From Neoroseomonas terrae (GTDB lineage Bacteria > Pseudomonadota > Alphaproteobacteria > Acetobacterales > Acetobacteraceae): a stretch of 64,000 nt of DNA. The stretch lies in the NCBI RefSeq assembly GCF_018129025.1, contig NZ_JAAEDI010000018.1, positions 78,615 to 142,614 of the forward strand, given 5' to 3'. Shown piece after piece: positions 50,816-59,906 of this stretch. Positions within the stretch are counted from its first letter, which is position 1. Every line of letters begins with the position of its first letter. The notes beneath the pieces were generated by a model that worked only from the letters and a program-made list of their open reading frames with translations, was not told where the DNA came from and made no database searches. The position numbers were made by a program, and so were the translations under genes.

Positions 50816-51850
50816 TCACCGGATCGGCGGCGCGTAGTGCAGACCGCCGCGGCTCCACAGGTTGTTCACGCCGCGCGGAATGCCGATCGGCGTGATGTTG
50901 CGCTCATACATCTCGCCGTAATTGCCGACCTGGCGGATGATCCGCACCGCCCAGTCGTTGTCGAGCCCCATGGACCGGCCAAGGTCGCCGGTGCGCCCGA
51001 CGAAGCGCTGAATGTCCGGGTTGTTCGTGGTGCGCGCCGTCTCCTCGACATTGCCGGTGTTCAGGTTCAGCTCCTCGGCCGCGATCTGCGCGAACAGTGC
51101 CCAGCGCACGATGTCAAAGAAGCGCCAGTCGCCCTTGCGCACCGCCGGGCCCAGCGGCTCCTTCGAGATGATTTCCGGCAGCAGCACGAAGTCGTTCGCA
51201 TCCGTCGTGCGCGTGGCGCGGAAGGAGGCGAGCGAGGAGGCGTCATTGGTGTAGGCGTCGCAGCGGCCGGCGACGAAGGCCGCGCGGATTTCCTCCGCCT
51301 GCTCGATCACCACCGGGGTGAAGCGCATGTTGTTGGTGCGGAAGTAGTCGGTGAGGTTCAGCTCGGTCGTCGTGCCCGGCTGCACGCAGATGCTGGCACC
51401 GTCGAGCTGGCGGGCGGAAGTGATGTTCGAGCTGCGGCGGACCATGAAGCCCTGGCCGTCATAGAAGTTGATACCGGCGAAGGCGAGGCCGAGCTGCGTC
51501 TCGCGCGCCATCGACCAAGTCGTGTTGCGCACCAGGATGTCGATCTCGCCCGATTGCAGCATCGGGAAGCGCTGCACCGTCGTGTTCGGCACGAAGCGCA
51601 CCTTGGTGGCGTCACCCAGGATGGCGGCGGCGACCGCGCGGCAGGTGTCGACATCAAGGCCGCGGAACTCGCCACGGCTGTCCGGCAGGGCGAAGCCCGG
51701 CGCGTTCACCGCGACACCGCAGATCAGGTGGCCGCGGGCGCGGATGGCGGCGACCGTATCGGGCGGCGCCGTCTGGGCCGCGGCCTGCCCGGCCACGGTT
51801 AGGACCGCAACCGCGGCCAGGCCCGCGAGGCGGGCGCGAATGCTCATCAT
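50816..51850 (-). CDS. Amino-acid ABC-type substrate-binding protein (AapJ-like)
   Basis: A 344-residue periplasmic receptor, third AapJ-type protein in the window. It has a signal peptide (IRARLAGLAAVAVLTVAGQA, ending AAAQ). Family blocks GLDVDTCRAVAAAILGDATK, NTTWSMARETQLG and NFYDGQGFMVRRSSNI follow, with QVGNYGEMYERNI near the end. Two adjacent ATGs (51850, 51847) follow GGGAGA. No permease or ATPase genes adjoin it. The other two copies lie 48 kb away next to the TRAP system. Confidence 0.88.
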   Translation of the reverse strand: MMSIRARLAGLAAVAVLTVAGQAAAQTAPPDTVAAIRARGHLICGVAVNAPGFALPDSRGEFRGLDVDTCRAVAAAILGDATKVRFVPNTTVQRFPMLQSGEIDILVRNTTWSMARETQLGLAFAGINFYDGQGFMVRRSSNITSARQLDGASICVQPGTTTELNLTDYFRTNNMRFTPVVIEQAEEIRAAFVAGRCDAYTNDASSLASFRATRTTDANDFVLLPEIISKEPLGPAVRKGDWRFFDIVRWALFAQIAAEELNLNTGNVEETARTTNNPDIQRFVGRTGDLGRSMGLDNDWAVRIIRQVGNYGEMYERNITPIGIPRGVNNLWSRGGLHYAPPIR

Positions 51851-51969
51851 CGACCTTGTCTCCCAGATTCCAGACATGAAGCCGCCGCGTTTCCGGCTGA
51901 CCCGGGGTTAGCATGCCTGTGCGCAAGGCAACCCGCCAAGGCCCTCCCTGTGCACTGCACGCGGTCGGG

Positions 51970-53679
51970 TCAGCCTGCCTCGGTCAGGATCGCGTCGGCC
52001 ATCTTCTCCGCCGTCATCAGCGTTGGGAAATTGGTGTTGGCGGAGGGGACCACGGGGAAGACCGAGGCATCGACGATCCGCAGCCCGGCCACGCCGCGCA
52101 CGCGCCCCGCATGGTCCACCACCGCCATCGGGTCGCCATCCGCCCCCATGCGGCAGGAACAGGAGGCGTGCCAGACGCCGATCGTGCCCTTGCGGATGAA
52201 CTCCTCCAGCGCCTCGTCATCCTCCATCACCTGTCGGAAGGTGAATCCCTCGACGACGAAGCGGTCGATGAAGGCGCGGCGCAGCGCGGCCGGCCCGTCG
52301 AGGAACTTCGCGATGATCGAGGTGATCAGCCGGTTCTTCGTATTCACCACGCCGATGCGCCGCACGCGGTCCGAGTAGAAGGCCGGGAATGGATCGGCAG
52401 TTACCGCCGCGAGCGGTGCCGACAGGTTCAGCGCGGCGGCCAGCTTGAACCCGATCATCAGCCGTTCGAGGTCGCGGCGGTCGGACAGCAGGTTGAACTC
52501 GACATCCGGATGGCTCCGCCAGTCGGTGTTCACCAACCGGACCTGCCCCCGCTGGGAATAGGTTTTGTTCACCCAGGTCAGCATCGAGCCCACCTGCTCG
52601 CCCACGGCATGCCACGCGGATTTGGAGGCGACGGACATGAACATGTCGCCTTCCGGCGCGCCCTCGATGCCCGAGGAGAAGCGGAGCCCCACCATCATGT
52701 GCCGGCGCAGCTTCGTCCGGTTCAGCCGCGCCTCCGGCTTCACGAAGCAGGACAGCGAGATGGCCGGGTGGTCCATCAGCCCCTGCCCCACCCCGGGCCG
52801 GTCGGCCCGCACCTCGATGCCGAGTTCCTTGAGATGCGCGGCGGGGCCGATGCCCGCGCGCATCAGATGCGCGGGCGAATGGATCGCGCCGGTGCAGAGG
52901 ATGACCTCGCGCCCCTGGAATTCCTGTTCCTGCCCCTTCACCAGGGCACGCACGCCGGTGCAGCGCGTGCCGTCGAAGACCAGCCCCATCACCTGCGTCT
53001 CGGTCGAGATCGTCAGGTTCGGCCGCTTGCGCGTCTCCGCATCCAGGTAGCCGATCGCCGCCGAGACGCGCGACGTCTCGGTCACGTTCACCGTCAACGG
53101 GAAGTAGCCGTCCTCGAAGCGACCGTTCTGGTCGTCGAGCTTCTTGAAGCCGTGCTGGCGGAATGCCTCGGCGGCCGCGCGCGAATGTTCGGACCACTGC
53201 TCGACGGGCACGCGGCGAACGGGAATGCGCCCTTCCCGTCCGTGCCACTCATTGTCGAAGTCGATGTCGCGCTCGACCTTCCTGAAGTACGGCAGCACGG
53301 CGTCCCAGTTCCACCCGGCGGCACCGCGCTGTTCCCACTCGTTGTAGTCGTGCGGCGCGCCGCGATTGGCCATCTGCCCGTTGATAGACGACCCGCCGCC
53401 CAGCACCCGCGCCTGCTCGTACTTCCGCAGTGGCGGCCGGTCGGCTTGTGGGTTGTTGTGAGAGACGACCTGGGTGCGGACCTTCAGCTCGGTCCAGTGG
53501 AAGCGTGGATCGAAATACGCCTGGCCGGGATAGGTATCGAGGATCGTCGCCGGTTCCTGGCCCGGTGGGGTGTCGGGTCCCGCCTCGCACAGCAGGACCT
53601 TGTTGGCCCCGGGGGTGGACAGGCGATGCGCCAGGACCGAGCCGGCGGAGCCACCGCCGACGATGATGTAGTCGTACAA
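51970..53679 (-). CDS. GMC family oxidoreductase (choline dehydrogenase-like)
   Basis: A 569-residue FAD flavoenzyme that oxidises an alcohol. YIIVGGGSAGSVLAHRLS at the N-terminus binds FAD, GGGSSINGQMANRG is the GMC signature 1 region, and TGAIHSPAHLMRAGIG is signature 2. The C-terminal CRMGADGDPMAVVDHAGRVR and NTNFPTLMTAEKMAD hold the active-site His and Asn. I choose TTG 53679 because GGGGGA lies seven bases upstream and the flavin domain begins at once; ATG 53721 would add 14 residues. Choline, glycine betaine aldehyde or other alcohols are possible substrates. Confidence 0.87.
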   Translation of the reverse strand: MYDYIIVGGGSAGSVLAHRLSTPGANKVLLCEAGPDTPPGQEPATILDTYPGQAYFDPRFHWTELKVRTQVVSHNNPQADRPPLRKYEQARVLGGGSSINGQMANRGAPHDYNEWEQRGAAGWNWDAVLPYFRKVERDIDFDNEWHGREGRIPVRRVPVEQWSEHSRAAAEAFRQHGFKKLDDQNGRFEDGYFPLTVNVTETSRVSAAIGYLDAETRKRPNLTISTETQVMGLVFDGTRCTGVRALVKGQEQEFQGREVILCTGAIHSPAHLMRAGIGPAAHLKELGIEVRADRPGVGQGLMDHPAISLSCFVKPEARLNRTKLRRHMMVGLRFSSGIEGAPEGDMFMSVASKSAWHAVGEQVGSMLTWVNKTYSQRGQVRLVNTDWRSHPDVEFNLLSDRRDLERLMIGFKLAAALNLSAPLAAVTADPFPAFYSDRVRRIGVVNTKNRLITSIIAKFLDGPAALRRAFIDRFVVEGFTFRQVMEDDEALEEFIRKGTIGVWHASCSCRMGADGDPMAVVDHAGRVRGVAGLRIVDASVFPVVPSANTNFPTLMTAEKMADAILTEAG

Positions 53680-53754
53680 CCGCGTTTCCCCCGATTGATC
53701 TGGTCTGCCGCAGCAGACCATTGCCGGGGCCGGCGGGGAAGAGGACGGCGCGCC

Positions 53755-54453
53755 TCAGCTGCAGCTGGAGAGCGACGCCGTCGCGAAGCCGCGGATCTCG
53801 CTCGTCACGCTCAGCGCCAGCTCGGCATTGCCCAGGGTAATCGCGTGCCGCTGCGGCAGGCCGGTCAGCGTCACCGGGTCCTGCCCGACGACCGAGATCA
53901 CTACCGTCGCCGCGCGGGTCAGGTCATCCGTCTGGTTAGGGGCGCTGACCACAACCCGGATCAGGCCTTCCAGCAGCTCGATGCCGGCATTGTCCGGCAG
54001 GCGGGGGCCATAGGCGACGGCGAAGCGGCGGGATGTCGCGCGGCCCTCGCAGCGCTGCACCGGGCCGGCGTCGCGCATGAGCTGGGCCACGCGGTCGCGT
54101 GGCACCCCCGCGGCGATGCGGGCCTGCGCCAGGGAGAAGAGCGCGGCCGCATCGCCGGTGGGCACGTCGCGTTCGTAGCGTCGCTGCAGGCCGGTGTTGT
54201 CCTCCCGCGATTGCCGCAGCTCGCCTTCGAGCTGGGTGTTGCGGGCATAGGTGGCGCGGGATTCGCTCGACAGGGTATCGAGCCGGCGTTCGAGCGCGGT
54301 GACCTCCGACCGGGCGAGGTCGAGGCCGCCCTGGTACGACCAGAAGCCCAGGCCCACGAAAATGGCGAGCATGAGTGCCCACTTCGCGAGGCGCAGGACG
54401 ATCTGTCCCGTGCGACGCCGGCGTTCCCGGCTGCGTCTTGATCCGATCGACAT
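53755..54453 (-). CDS. Membrane-anchored coiled-coil protein, unknown function
   Basis: A 232-residue protein. It has an arginine-rich cytoplasmic head (SIGSRRSRERRRRTG), one membrane helix (about 24-42), a coiled coil (about 48-92, with ALERRLDTLSSESRATYARN) and a C-terminal periplasmic domain with two cysteines. I know no family for it, but the plan resembles single-pass envelope adaptor proteins. It lies between the GMC gene and epmA, all on the minus strand. The gap to epmA is 34 bases, so it may be cotranscribed. Confidence 0.6.
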   Translation of the reverse strand: MSIGSRRSRERRRRTGQIVLRLAKWALMLAIFVGLGFWSYQGGLDLARSEVTALERRLDTLSSESRATYARNTQLEGELRQSREDNTGLQRRYERDVPTGDAAALFSLAQARIAAGVPRDRVAQLMRDAGPVQRCEGRATSRRFAVAYGPRLPDNAGIELLEGLIRVVVSAPNQTDDLTRAATVVISVVGQDPVTLTGLPQRHAITLGNAELALSVTSEIRGFATASLSSCS

Positions 54454-54487
54454 GCGCCGCCTTTAGACGCGAGGCGGCCGCGCGGGG

Positions 54488-55510
54488 TCAAGTGACGGGA
54501 AGCCACATCACGTCCTCGATTCGCGGGGCGCCGGCCGCCAGCATCGTTAGGCGGTCGAAGCCGAGGGCGATGCCGGCCGTGGGCGGCAATCCGTGGCCGA
54601 GGGCTGCAATGAAATCGTCGTCCACATCCCAGCCATGCGCGCCGGTGAGGCGTCGGCGCTCGGCGTTCGCTTCCTCGAAGCGGGTGCGCTGCTCGGTGGG
54701 GTCGGTCAGTTCGTCGAAGGCATTGGCGAGTTCCAGGCCGGCGGCGAACAGCTCGAAGCGCAGCGCGGCGCGAGGGTCGGCCGGGTCGCGGCGGGCGAGC
54801 GCGGCCTGGGGGGCGGGCCAATGCGTCAGGAAGGTTGCGCGGTCGCGGCCGATCGCCGGTTCCACGCATTCCAGCAGCAGGCGGAAGAACAGGTCCTCCC
54901 AGGTCTCGTCGGGGCGCGGCGGCAGGCCGGCGGTGGTGGCCGCGGCATGCAGACGGGCGGTGTCGCCTTCCGTCGCCAGCAGGTCCAGGCCGTTGCAGTA
55001 GCGGGCGAAGGCCGCCTGCATCGTCAGCCGCTCGAAGGGCGGCGTCAGGTCGGTGCGGATGCCGGCGTGTTCCACCACGGGCGGGCAGACGGCGCGGATA
55101 TAGGCCTCGGTCTCGTCCATCAGGCCCTCGAAGGACAGGCCGGGGCGGTACCATTCCAGCATGGTGAATTCGGGGGCGTGGCGGGCCGAGACCTCCCCGT
55201 TGCGCCAGACGCGGGCGAGTTCGAAGACCGGGCCGGCACCGCCAGCAAGCAGCTTCTTGATCGCCAGTTCCGGCGAGGTGCGCAGCCACAGCGGCCGCCC
55301 CTCCCCTGCCCCCAGATGCGGATCGAAGCGGGTTTCGAAGGCGCGGATGTGGACCTCGGCCCCGGGCGCCGGGACCAGGCAGGGGGTTTCGACCTCCCGA
55401 TAGCCGCGGCCCGTGAAGAAGGCGCGCGTCGCCACCGTGAGGGCCGCGCGGCGGTCGAGGAAGGGCAGGCGCGCGGCGAGGCGCTCGGGGTGCCAGGGCG
55501 GGTTCGGCAT
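54488..55510 (-). CDS. epmA: EF-P--(R)-beta-lysine ligase EpmA
   Basis: A 340-residue class II lysyl-tRNA-synthetase-like enzyme without an anticodon-binding domain (also called PoxA/GenX). It attaches beta-lysine to elongation factor P. Motif 2-type FELARVWRNGEVSARHAPEF and the C-terminal motif 3 block GIALGFDRLTMLAAG are clear, and YREVETPCLVPAPGAEVHI is the motif 1 region. The start ATG 55510 is 36 bases from the divergent epmB start. Its substrate protein is encoded at 59300. Confidence 0.9.
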   Translation of the reverse strand: MPNPPWHPERLAARLPFLDRRAALTVATRAFFTGRGYREVETPCLVPAPGAEVHIRAFETRFDPHLGAGEGRPLWLRTSPELAIKKLLAGGAGPVFELARVWRNGEVSARHAPEFTMLEWYRPGLSFEGLMDETEAYIRAVCPPVVEHAGIRTDLTPPFERLTMQAAFARYCNGLDLLATEGDTARLHAAATTAGLPPRPDETWEDLFFRLLLECVEPAIGRDRATFLTHWPAPQAALARRDPADPRAALRFELFAAGLELANAFDELTDPTEQRTRFEEANAERRRLTGAHGWDVDDDFIAALGHGLPPTAGIALGFDRLTMLAAGAPRIEDVMWLPVT

Positions 55511-55546
55511 TGTATGCGGTGCGGCCTTCCGGTAGCAGCCGCGACC

Positions 55547-56557
55547 ATGCCGGACGGTGACGCCACACGCCAGGGACGGGCCCTGCGCAGCCCTCGCGCG
55601 CTGCGCAGTCTTCGGACCCCGCGCGCCTTGCGCGACGCCGGGCTGCTGCGCGCACAGGACGAGGCAGGCGCCGAAGCCGTGGCGGAACGCTTCGCGATTT
55701 CCGTGACGCCGCAGGTCGCCGGGCTGATCGACCCGGCCGACCCGGCGGACCCGATCGCGCGGCAATACATTCCCGACCCGGCGGAACTGCTGACCGCGCC
55801 GCACGAGGTCGAGGACCCGACGGCGGATGCGCCGTTCTCACCCGTGAAGGGCGTGGTGCATCGGTACCCCGACCGGGCACTGCTGAAGCCGCTGCTCGCC
55901 TGCCCGGTGTATTGCCGCTTCTGCTTCCGGCGTGAGGTGGTGGGGCCGGATGGCGGCGTGCTGAGCGAGGCGGAGCTGGACGCGGCGCTCGATTGGTTCG
56001 CCCGCACGCCGGCGGTGCGCGAAGCGGTGCTGACCGGGGGCGACCCGCTGATGCTGAGCGCGCGGCGGCTGGGCGCGATGCTGCGGCGGCTGGCGGAGAT
56101 GCCGCATATCGAGACGTTGCGCATCCACAGCCGCGTGCCGGTGGCTGACCCCGGCCGTGTGGACGCCGCGCTGGCGGCGGCGCTCGATGTCGGCAAGCCC
56201 GTCTTCATCGCGGTGCACGCCAACCATGCGCGGGAATTCGCGCCGGAAGCCGTCTCGGCCTGTGACCGGCTGGCGCGGGCGGGCGTGCCGCTGCTCGGGC
56301 AATCCGTGCTGCTGCGCGGGGTGAACGACAGCGCGCAGGCGCTGGAAGACCTGTTCCGCGCGATGCTCCGCGCGCGGGTGAAGCCGTATTACCTACACGC
56401 GCTGGACCCCGCGCCGGGGACCAGCCGGTTCGCGGTGCCGGATGCGGAGGGGATGGCGCTGCTGCGGTCCCTCCGCGGGCGCGTTCCCGGCCATGCCATC
56501 CCGACCTTCGTGCGGGAATTGCCGGATGGCGGGGGGAAGCGGCCGGTCGGAGCGTGA
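55547..56557 (+). CDS. epmB: EF-P beta-lysylation protein EpmB (lysine 2,3-aminomutase-like)
   Basis: A 336-residue radical-SAM, PLP-dependent enzyme that turns (S)-lysine into (R)-beta-lysine for EF-P modification. The CxxxCxxC cluster ligand set is Cys119, Cys123 and Cys126 (CPVYCRFCFRRE), and LTGGDPLML and LHALDPAPGTSRF are further family blocks. The short length and the divergent epmA gene make EpmB far likelier than catabolic KamA. Its stop directly abuts the stop of the convergent transporter gene. Confidence 0.9.
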   Translation: MPDGDATRQGRALRSPRALRSLRTPRALRDAGLLRAQDEAGAEAVAERFAISVTPQVAGLIDPADPADPIARQYIPDPAELLTAPHEVEDPTADAPFSPVKGVVHRYPDRALLKPLLACPVYCRFCFRREVVGPDGGVLSEAELDAALDWFARTPAVREAVLTGGDPLMLSARRLGAMLRRLAEMPHIETLRIHSRVPVADPGRVDAALAAALDVGKPVFIAVHANHAREFAPEAVSACDRLARAGVPLLGQSVLLRGVNDSAQALEDLFRAMLRARVKPYYLHALDPAPGTSRFAVPDAEGMALLRSLRGRVPGHAIPTFVRELPDGGGKRPVGA

Positions 56558-57439
56558 CTACGGCCGCTTCCGGGTTTGCGACCAGCCGATGAACAGGCCG
56601 GAACCGATGATGATCGCAGCCCCCAGCCACATGGCGGCGTCCGGCACCTCGGCGAACATCAGGTAGCCGACCGTCACCGAGCTGATGAGCTGGAAGTACT
56701 GGAAGGGCGAGATGATGTTCGCCGGCCCGTAGCCGAAGGCATAGGCCACGCAGTAGTGGCCCAGCGCGCCGAGGATGCCGAGTGCGCAGAACAGCCCGAT
56801 GTCCAGCCAGTTGTCCGGCGTGGTCCAGACGAAGGGCATCACCAGCAGCATGCCGAAGGCACCCACCACGCTGCTGTAGAGCGCCGAGGTCTCGGGGCTT
56901 TCCGTCGTCGCCACCTGGCGGGTGAGGATCTGGTAGACGGCGTAGCTCGTCGCGCTGAGCACCACCAGCAGCGACGCCCAGTGGAACACCGACGACCCCG
57001 GGCGGATGACCAGCAGCACGCCGCCGAAGCCGCAGAGCAGCGCGATGACACGCGCCTTCGTGGTCCGTTCCCCCAGCATCGGGCCGGCCAGCAGGGCGAC
57101 GATCAGCGGCGCCGTCAGGCTGATCGAGGCCGCCTTCGCCAGCGGGATGAAGGTGATGGCGAAGAAATGGCTGAGGTTCGAGGTGAACAGCAGCGTCGAC
57201 CGGCCAAGCTGCGTGAATGGTCGCCGGGTCCGCAGCACCGCGAGGCCATGGCGCGGCAGGAAGGCCGCGAGCAGGAAGATGATGTGGCCGAAGGCGCGCG
57301 CCCAGGAGACCTGGAGGGAGGAATAGCTCTGCCCCAGCAGCTTCGCGCAGCCGCCCATGGCAGCGAAGAGCACACCCGCGACGCACATGAAGAGGATGCC
57401 CAGCAGGATGCGCTGGGGAGGAAAGGCTGGTGAGGTCAC
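56558..57439 (-). CDS. EamA/DMT family transporter
   Basis: A 293-residue inner-membrane exporter of the drug/metabolite transporter superfamily, with about ten hydrophobic helices in two EamA repeats. Landmarks are GGCAKLLGQSYSSLQVSWAR in the first repeat and QYFQLISSVTVGYLMFAEVP in the last. It starts at GTG 57439 with GGGAAA upstream; the frame stays open further upstream through a proline-rich, non-protein stretch. The substrate is unknown. It is tail-to-tail with epmB. Confidence 0.85.
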   Translation of the reverse strand: MTSPAFPPQRILLGILFMCVAGVLFAAMGGCAKLLGQSYSSLQVSWARAFGHIIFLLAAFLPRHGLAVLRTRRPFTQLGRSTLLFTSNLSHFFAITFIPLAKAASISLTAPLIVALLAGPMLGERTTKARVIALLCGFGGVLLVIRPGSSVFHWASLLVVLSATSYAVYQILTRQVATTESPETSALYSSVVGAFGMLLVMPFVWTTPDNWLDIGLFCALGILGALGHYCVAYAFGYGPANIISPFQYFQLISSVTVGYLMFAEVPDAAMWLGAAIIIGSGLFIGWSQTRKRP

Positions 57440-57762
57440 GCGGTTTCCCGGTCGGCTCGGGACAGGGTGCGATGGTGGGGGTGGGGTGTCTACCGGGTGG
57501 GCGCGGTGAAGGTCGGGGGCGCCGCCCCCGAACCCCCGCCGGGGTAACCGTGTTACCCCGGACCCCGCCGTGAGCTGGCGCCCCTGCATCGGCGGTCAGC
57601 GCAGGCGCCAATGGCGGGGGGGGCCGCCGGCGTCGAGCGGGAGCTTACCGAGGCGAGTGAAAGTGCCGGATGAGTGCGTGCCGCGAAGAAAAAGCCCCAG
57701 CAGTTGGGTCAACCATCAAGTGACTCGAGCGATCTACGATGCGTGAAAAAAGTAGCATTCTA
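57440..57762. other. Intergenic region with GC hairpins and AT boundary
   Basis: About 320 bases without a gene. The left part carries a GC-rich stem-loop repeat (57515-57568). Near 57690 the composition turns abruptly from very GC-rich to AT-rich, marking the edge of the PIN-gene island. No clear terminator follows the PIN gene's stop. Confidence 0.5.
57515..57568 (-). repeat. GC-rich stem-loop repeat, copy C
   Basis: Read on the minus strand it runs GCGGGGTCC, a stem GGGGTAAC/GTTACCCC, GGCGGGGGTTC, and ends in GGGGGCGGCGCCCCC. The same order in the opposite orientation is found at 59907-59968 with a different but still paired central stem. Confidence 0.6.
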
Positions 57763-59091
57763 TTAGAATGGCTCATCGTCATTGTCTCTAGTATTCTCAT
57801 AATCTATCTCAATATTAAAAAGTTTTGCTTTATTTTGTAAATGCGCGATTTCAAATTCAATATTCTCCATCTCTGAAGAATACCGCCTCACATTATCTCG
57901 GATTATTTTCCTTCTCGCTAAAGCTTCGGCAGGAATTCTACTCTCCCGGAGTGCTGGCCGGAGTCGTTCCATCTCCGCCATTTCTTCATCCATGCGATCT
58001 TTTATCAATTTTCGTTGCATTGTTAAAGATTGAAATTCTCGTCGAATCCGGGAATGAGACTCCGAATATCCACTCCTTCTTTCAATAGCAGTTAAGGCAA
58101 GATCCTCATTCTTGGGATTATCGACGACGCCAAATTGTGCGAGATACTGGCGAATATTTCTTGTATGTAACTTTGACTCTGATTCTTGTTCAGCAGACGC
58201 TAGCGCCGCGTCTCGCTCTACGTCCTTGACTGTCGCCGCCTTCACCGACGCATTGAGACGACTGGCAGCGTGCTCCAAAAATTGTTGCAGCCGATAAAAA
58301 TGAACCATTTGCCCAGATTCTCGCAAGAATTCTCTACGCAAGCTGGGCAGTGGGCCGACGGTTTGCCCTTCTCGTCGCAGCCACCAATCGGATTTGGTGT
58401 CTTCAGTGACAATGATAGCCGGACGGCTTAGTAATTTTGCGTTGTGAATTACATTCTTCCATATGATTAAGTCACCATATATTTCGCGATCGGACATTTT
58501 TTTCTTTGTTTTTTCTTCAAAATCCGCATGACCAGGCCCCTCGTTTTTTGAGTATCTCGATTTTCCTTCCTCAATAATAGAAGATAATTCAGTTTCCGTG
58601 AGCTCATCACCCACTCTTCCAGAAAAAATTTCCGCTATTCTATCGTGTAATTTTGCATAGTGCCCCGCCGTAGGGGCGCCGAGGTACTCTTTATCTATTT
58701 CTTTGGTTTTATCAGATATATATCCGATAAGTTTCTTTACTTTATCTTCTAAATTTATAGACGGATGAAATCCGTAATCTGCGCCATCGTCCAATAATTT
58801 TTCAACGTCCCTAACACATGAAGAAAGTGACGCTTTGAGAGACAAATAAATTTTCTCCGATTCCTTGATTTTTTCTATTCTGTTTTTATTATATTCCCAG
58901 GCAATTTGGTCAGGAATCCACAGTCTCTCTTGAATTTTCTCCCACAAAGACAGGATATCGTTTACTGTATTGTGTTTATATCTATACATTCTCAATATAA
59001 CATTAGTATCAAATATTATATTTGATCTGGACCAAAGTGCAGACAACTCTTCTTCGGTCAGCGGAAAATACTCTGGATATTTCTCTTTCAT
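57763..59091 (-). CDS. PIN-like (PIN_8/DUF4935-type) nuclease-domain protein in an AT-rich island
   Basis: A 442-residue protein whose first 255 residues match the PIN-like domain type. Asp28 and Asn30 lie in IIFDTNVILRMYRYK, with WIPDQIAWEYNKNRIEKI (Glu66) after it. GPGHADFEEK leads to YGDLIIW (Asp207), and VTEDTKSDWW (Asp231, Asp235) completes the acidic set, followed by GPLPSLRREF. The domain should be a metal-dependent RNase or DNase. The C-terminal 180 residues are charged and helical, with a likely coiled coil near 350-425. AGGAGG five bases upstream fixes ATG 59091. Its codon use (many AAA, ATT, TTT, TAT) is wholly unlike its neighbours, so transfer is near certain. No antitoxin or partner is adjacent; a defence role is inference. 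Confidence 0.75.
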   Translation of the reverse strand: MKEKYPEYFPLTEEELSALWSRSNIIFDTNVILRMYRYKHNTVNDILSLWEKIQERLWIPDQIAWEYNKNRIEKIKESEKIYLSLKASLSSCVRDVEKLLDDGADYGFHPSINLEDKVKKLIGYISDKTKEIDKEYLGAPTAGHYAKLHDRIAEIFSGRVGDELTETELSSIIEEGKSRYSKNEGPGHADFEEKTKKKMSDREIYGDLIIWKNVIHNAKLLSRPAIIVTEDTKSDWWLRREGQTVGPLPSLRREFLRESGQMVHFYRLQQFLEHAASRLNASVKAATVKDVERDAALASAEQESESKLHTRNIRQYLAQFGVVDNPKNEDLALTAIERRSGYSESHSRIRREFQSLTMQRKLIKDRMDEEMAEMERLRPALRESRIPAEALARRKIIRDNVRRYSSEMENIEFEIAHLQNKAKLFNIEIDYENTRDNDDEPF

Positions 59092-59299
59092 ATTTCCTCC
59101 TATATATTTCTTGTCCAAGTTATACGTTTAGGGGGTGCCAAACATTGCGCCCGTCTGATGCAGCACATGAACTTTATATTGGGAGATTCCTTAAGCCTAT
59201 AGCCTTGCCCGAATGGCGAACCCACTCTAAAGCGCCAGAACGTCGCCTTAGGCGGCCCGTGCATCCCTAAGACTGCAACACGGCTAGGACACCGCCCCC

Positions 59300-59866
59300 A
59301 TGGCAAAAATGCAAGCCAACCAGATGCGTGCCGGCATGGTCATCGAGTTCGAAGGGGCTCGCTACACCATCCTCAAGCAGAACATCATGATCCCGGGGAA
59401 GGGTGCTGCGGTCATCCAGGTGGAGATGCGCAACGTCAAGACCGGCGCCAAGAAGGACCAGCGCTGGCGCACCGCGGACACGGTCGAGCGGCTGATGACC
59501 GAGGACAAGGAGTTCACCTTCTCCTACACCGAGGGTGAGAACCTGGTGCTGATGGATCCGGAATCCTTCGAGCAGACCATGGTGAAGCAGGACATCCTCG
59601 GCGACCGCCTGCCCTTCCTGCAGGAGAACATGACGGTCAATGTCCGCCTGATCGAGGGCGAGCCGGTCTCGATGGACCTGCCCGAGACGGTGACGCTCGA
59701 GGTCGTGGAGGCCGATCCGGTGGTGAAGGGCCAGACCGCGTCGTCCAGCTACAAGCCGGCGATGATGTCGAACGGCGTGAAGGTGATGGTGCCGCCCTTC
59801 ATCACGGCGGGCGAGAAGATCGTCGTAAAGACTGCCGACGCGACCTACTACGAACGCGCGAAGTAA
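59300..59866 (+). CDS. efp: Elongation factor P
   Basis: A 188-residue translation factor that relieves ribosome stalling at polyproline. It has the three-domain length of bacterial EF-P. The modified residue is Lys34, in MIPGKGAAVIQ at the tip of the first domain, matching the E. coli type used by EpmA/EpmB. Both enzymes are encoded 4 kb away. AGGA lies about ten bases upstream of ATG 59320's in-frame predecessor at 59300. A weak promoter-like pair (TTGCCC 59205-59210, TAAAGC 59228-59233) precedes it. GC hairpins follow the stop. Confidence 0.95.
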   Translation: MAKMQANQMRAGMVIEFEGARYTILKQNIMIPGKGAAVIQVEMRNVKTGAKKDQRWRTADTVERLMTEDKEFTFSYTEGENLVLMDPESFEQTMVKQDILGDRLPFLQENMTVNVRLIEGEPVSMDLPETVTLEVVEADPVVKGQTASSSYKPAMMSNGVKVMVPPFITAGEKIVVKTADATYYERAK

Positions 59867-59906
59867 GGCGCCTTCGGCGCGTCCCCCTCCCCCGCGCCAC
59901 GTCCTC

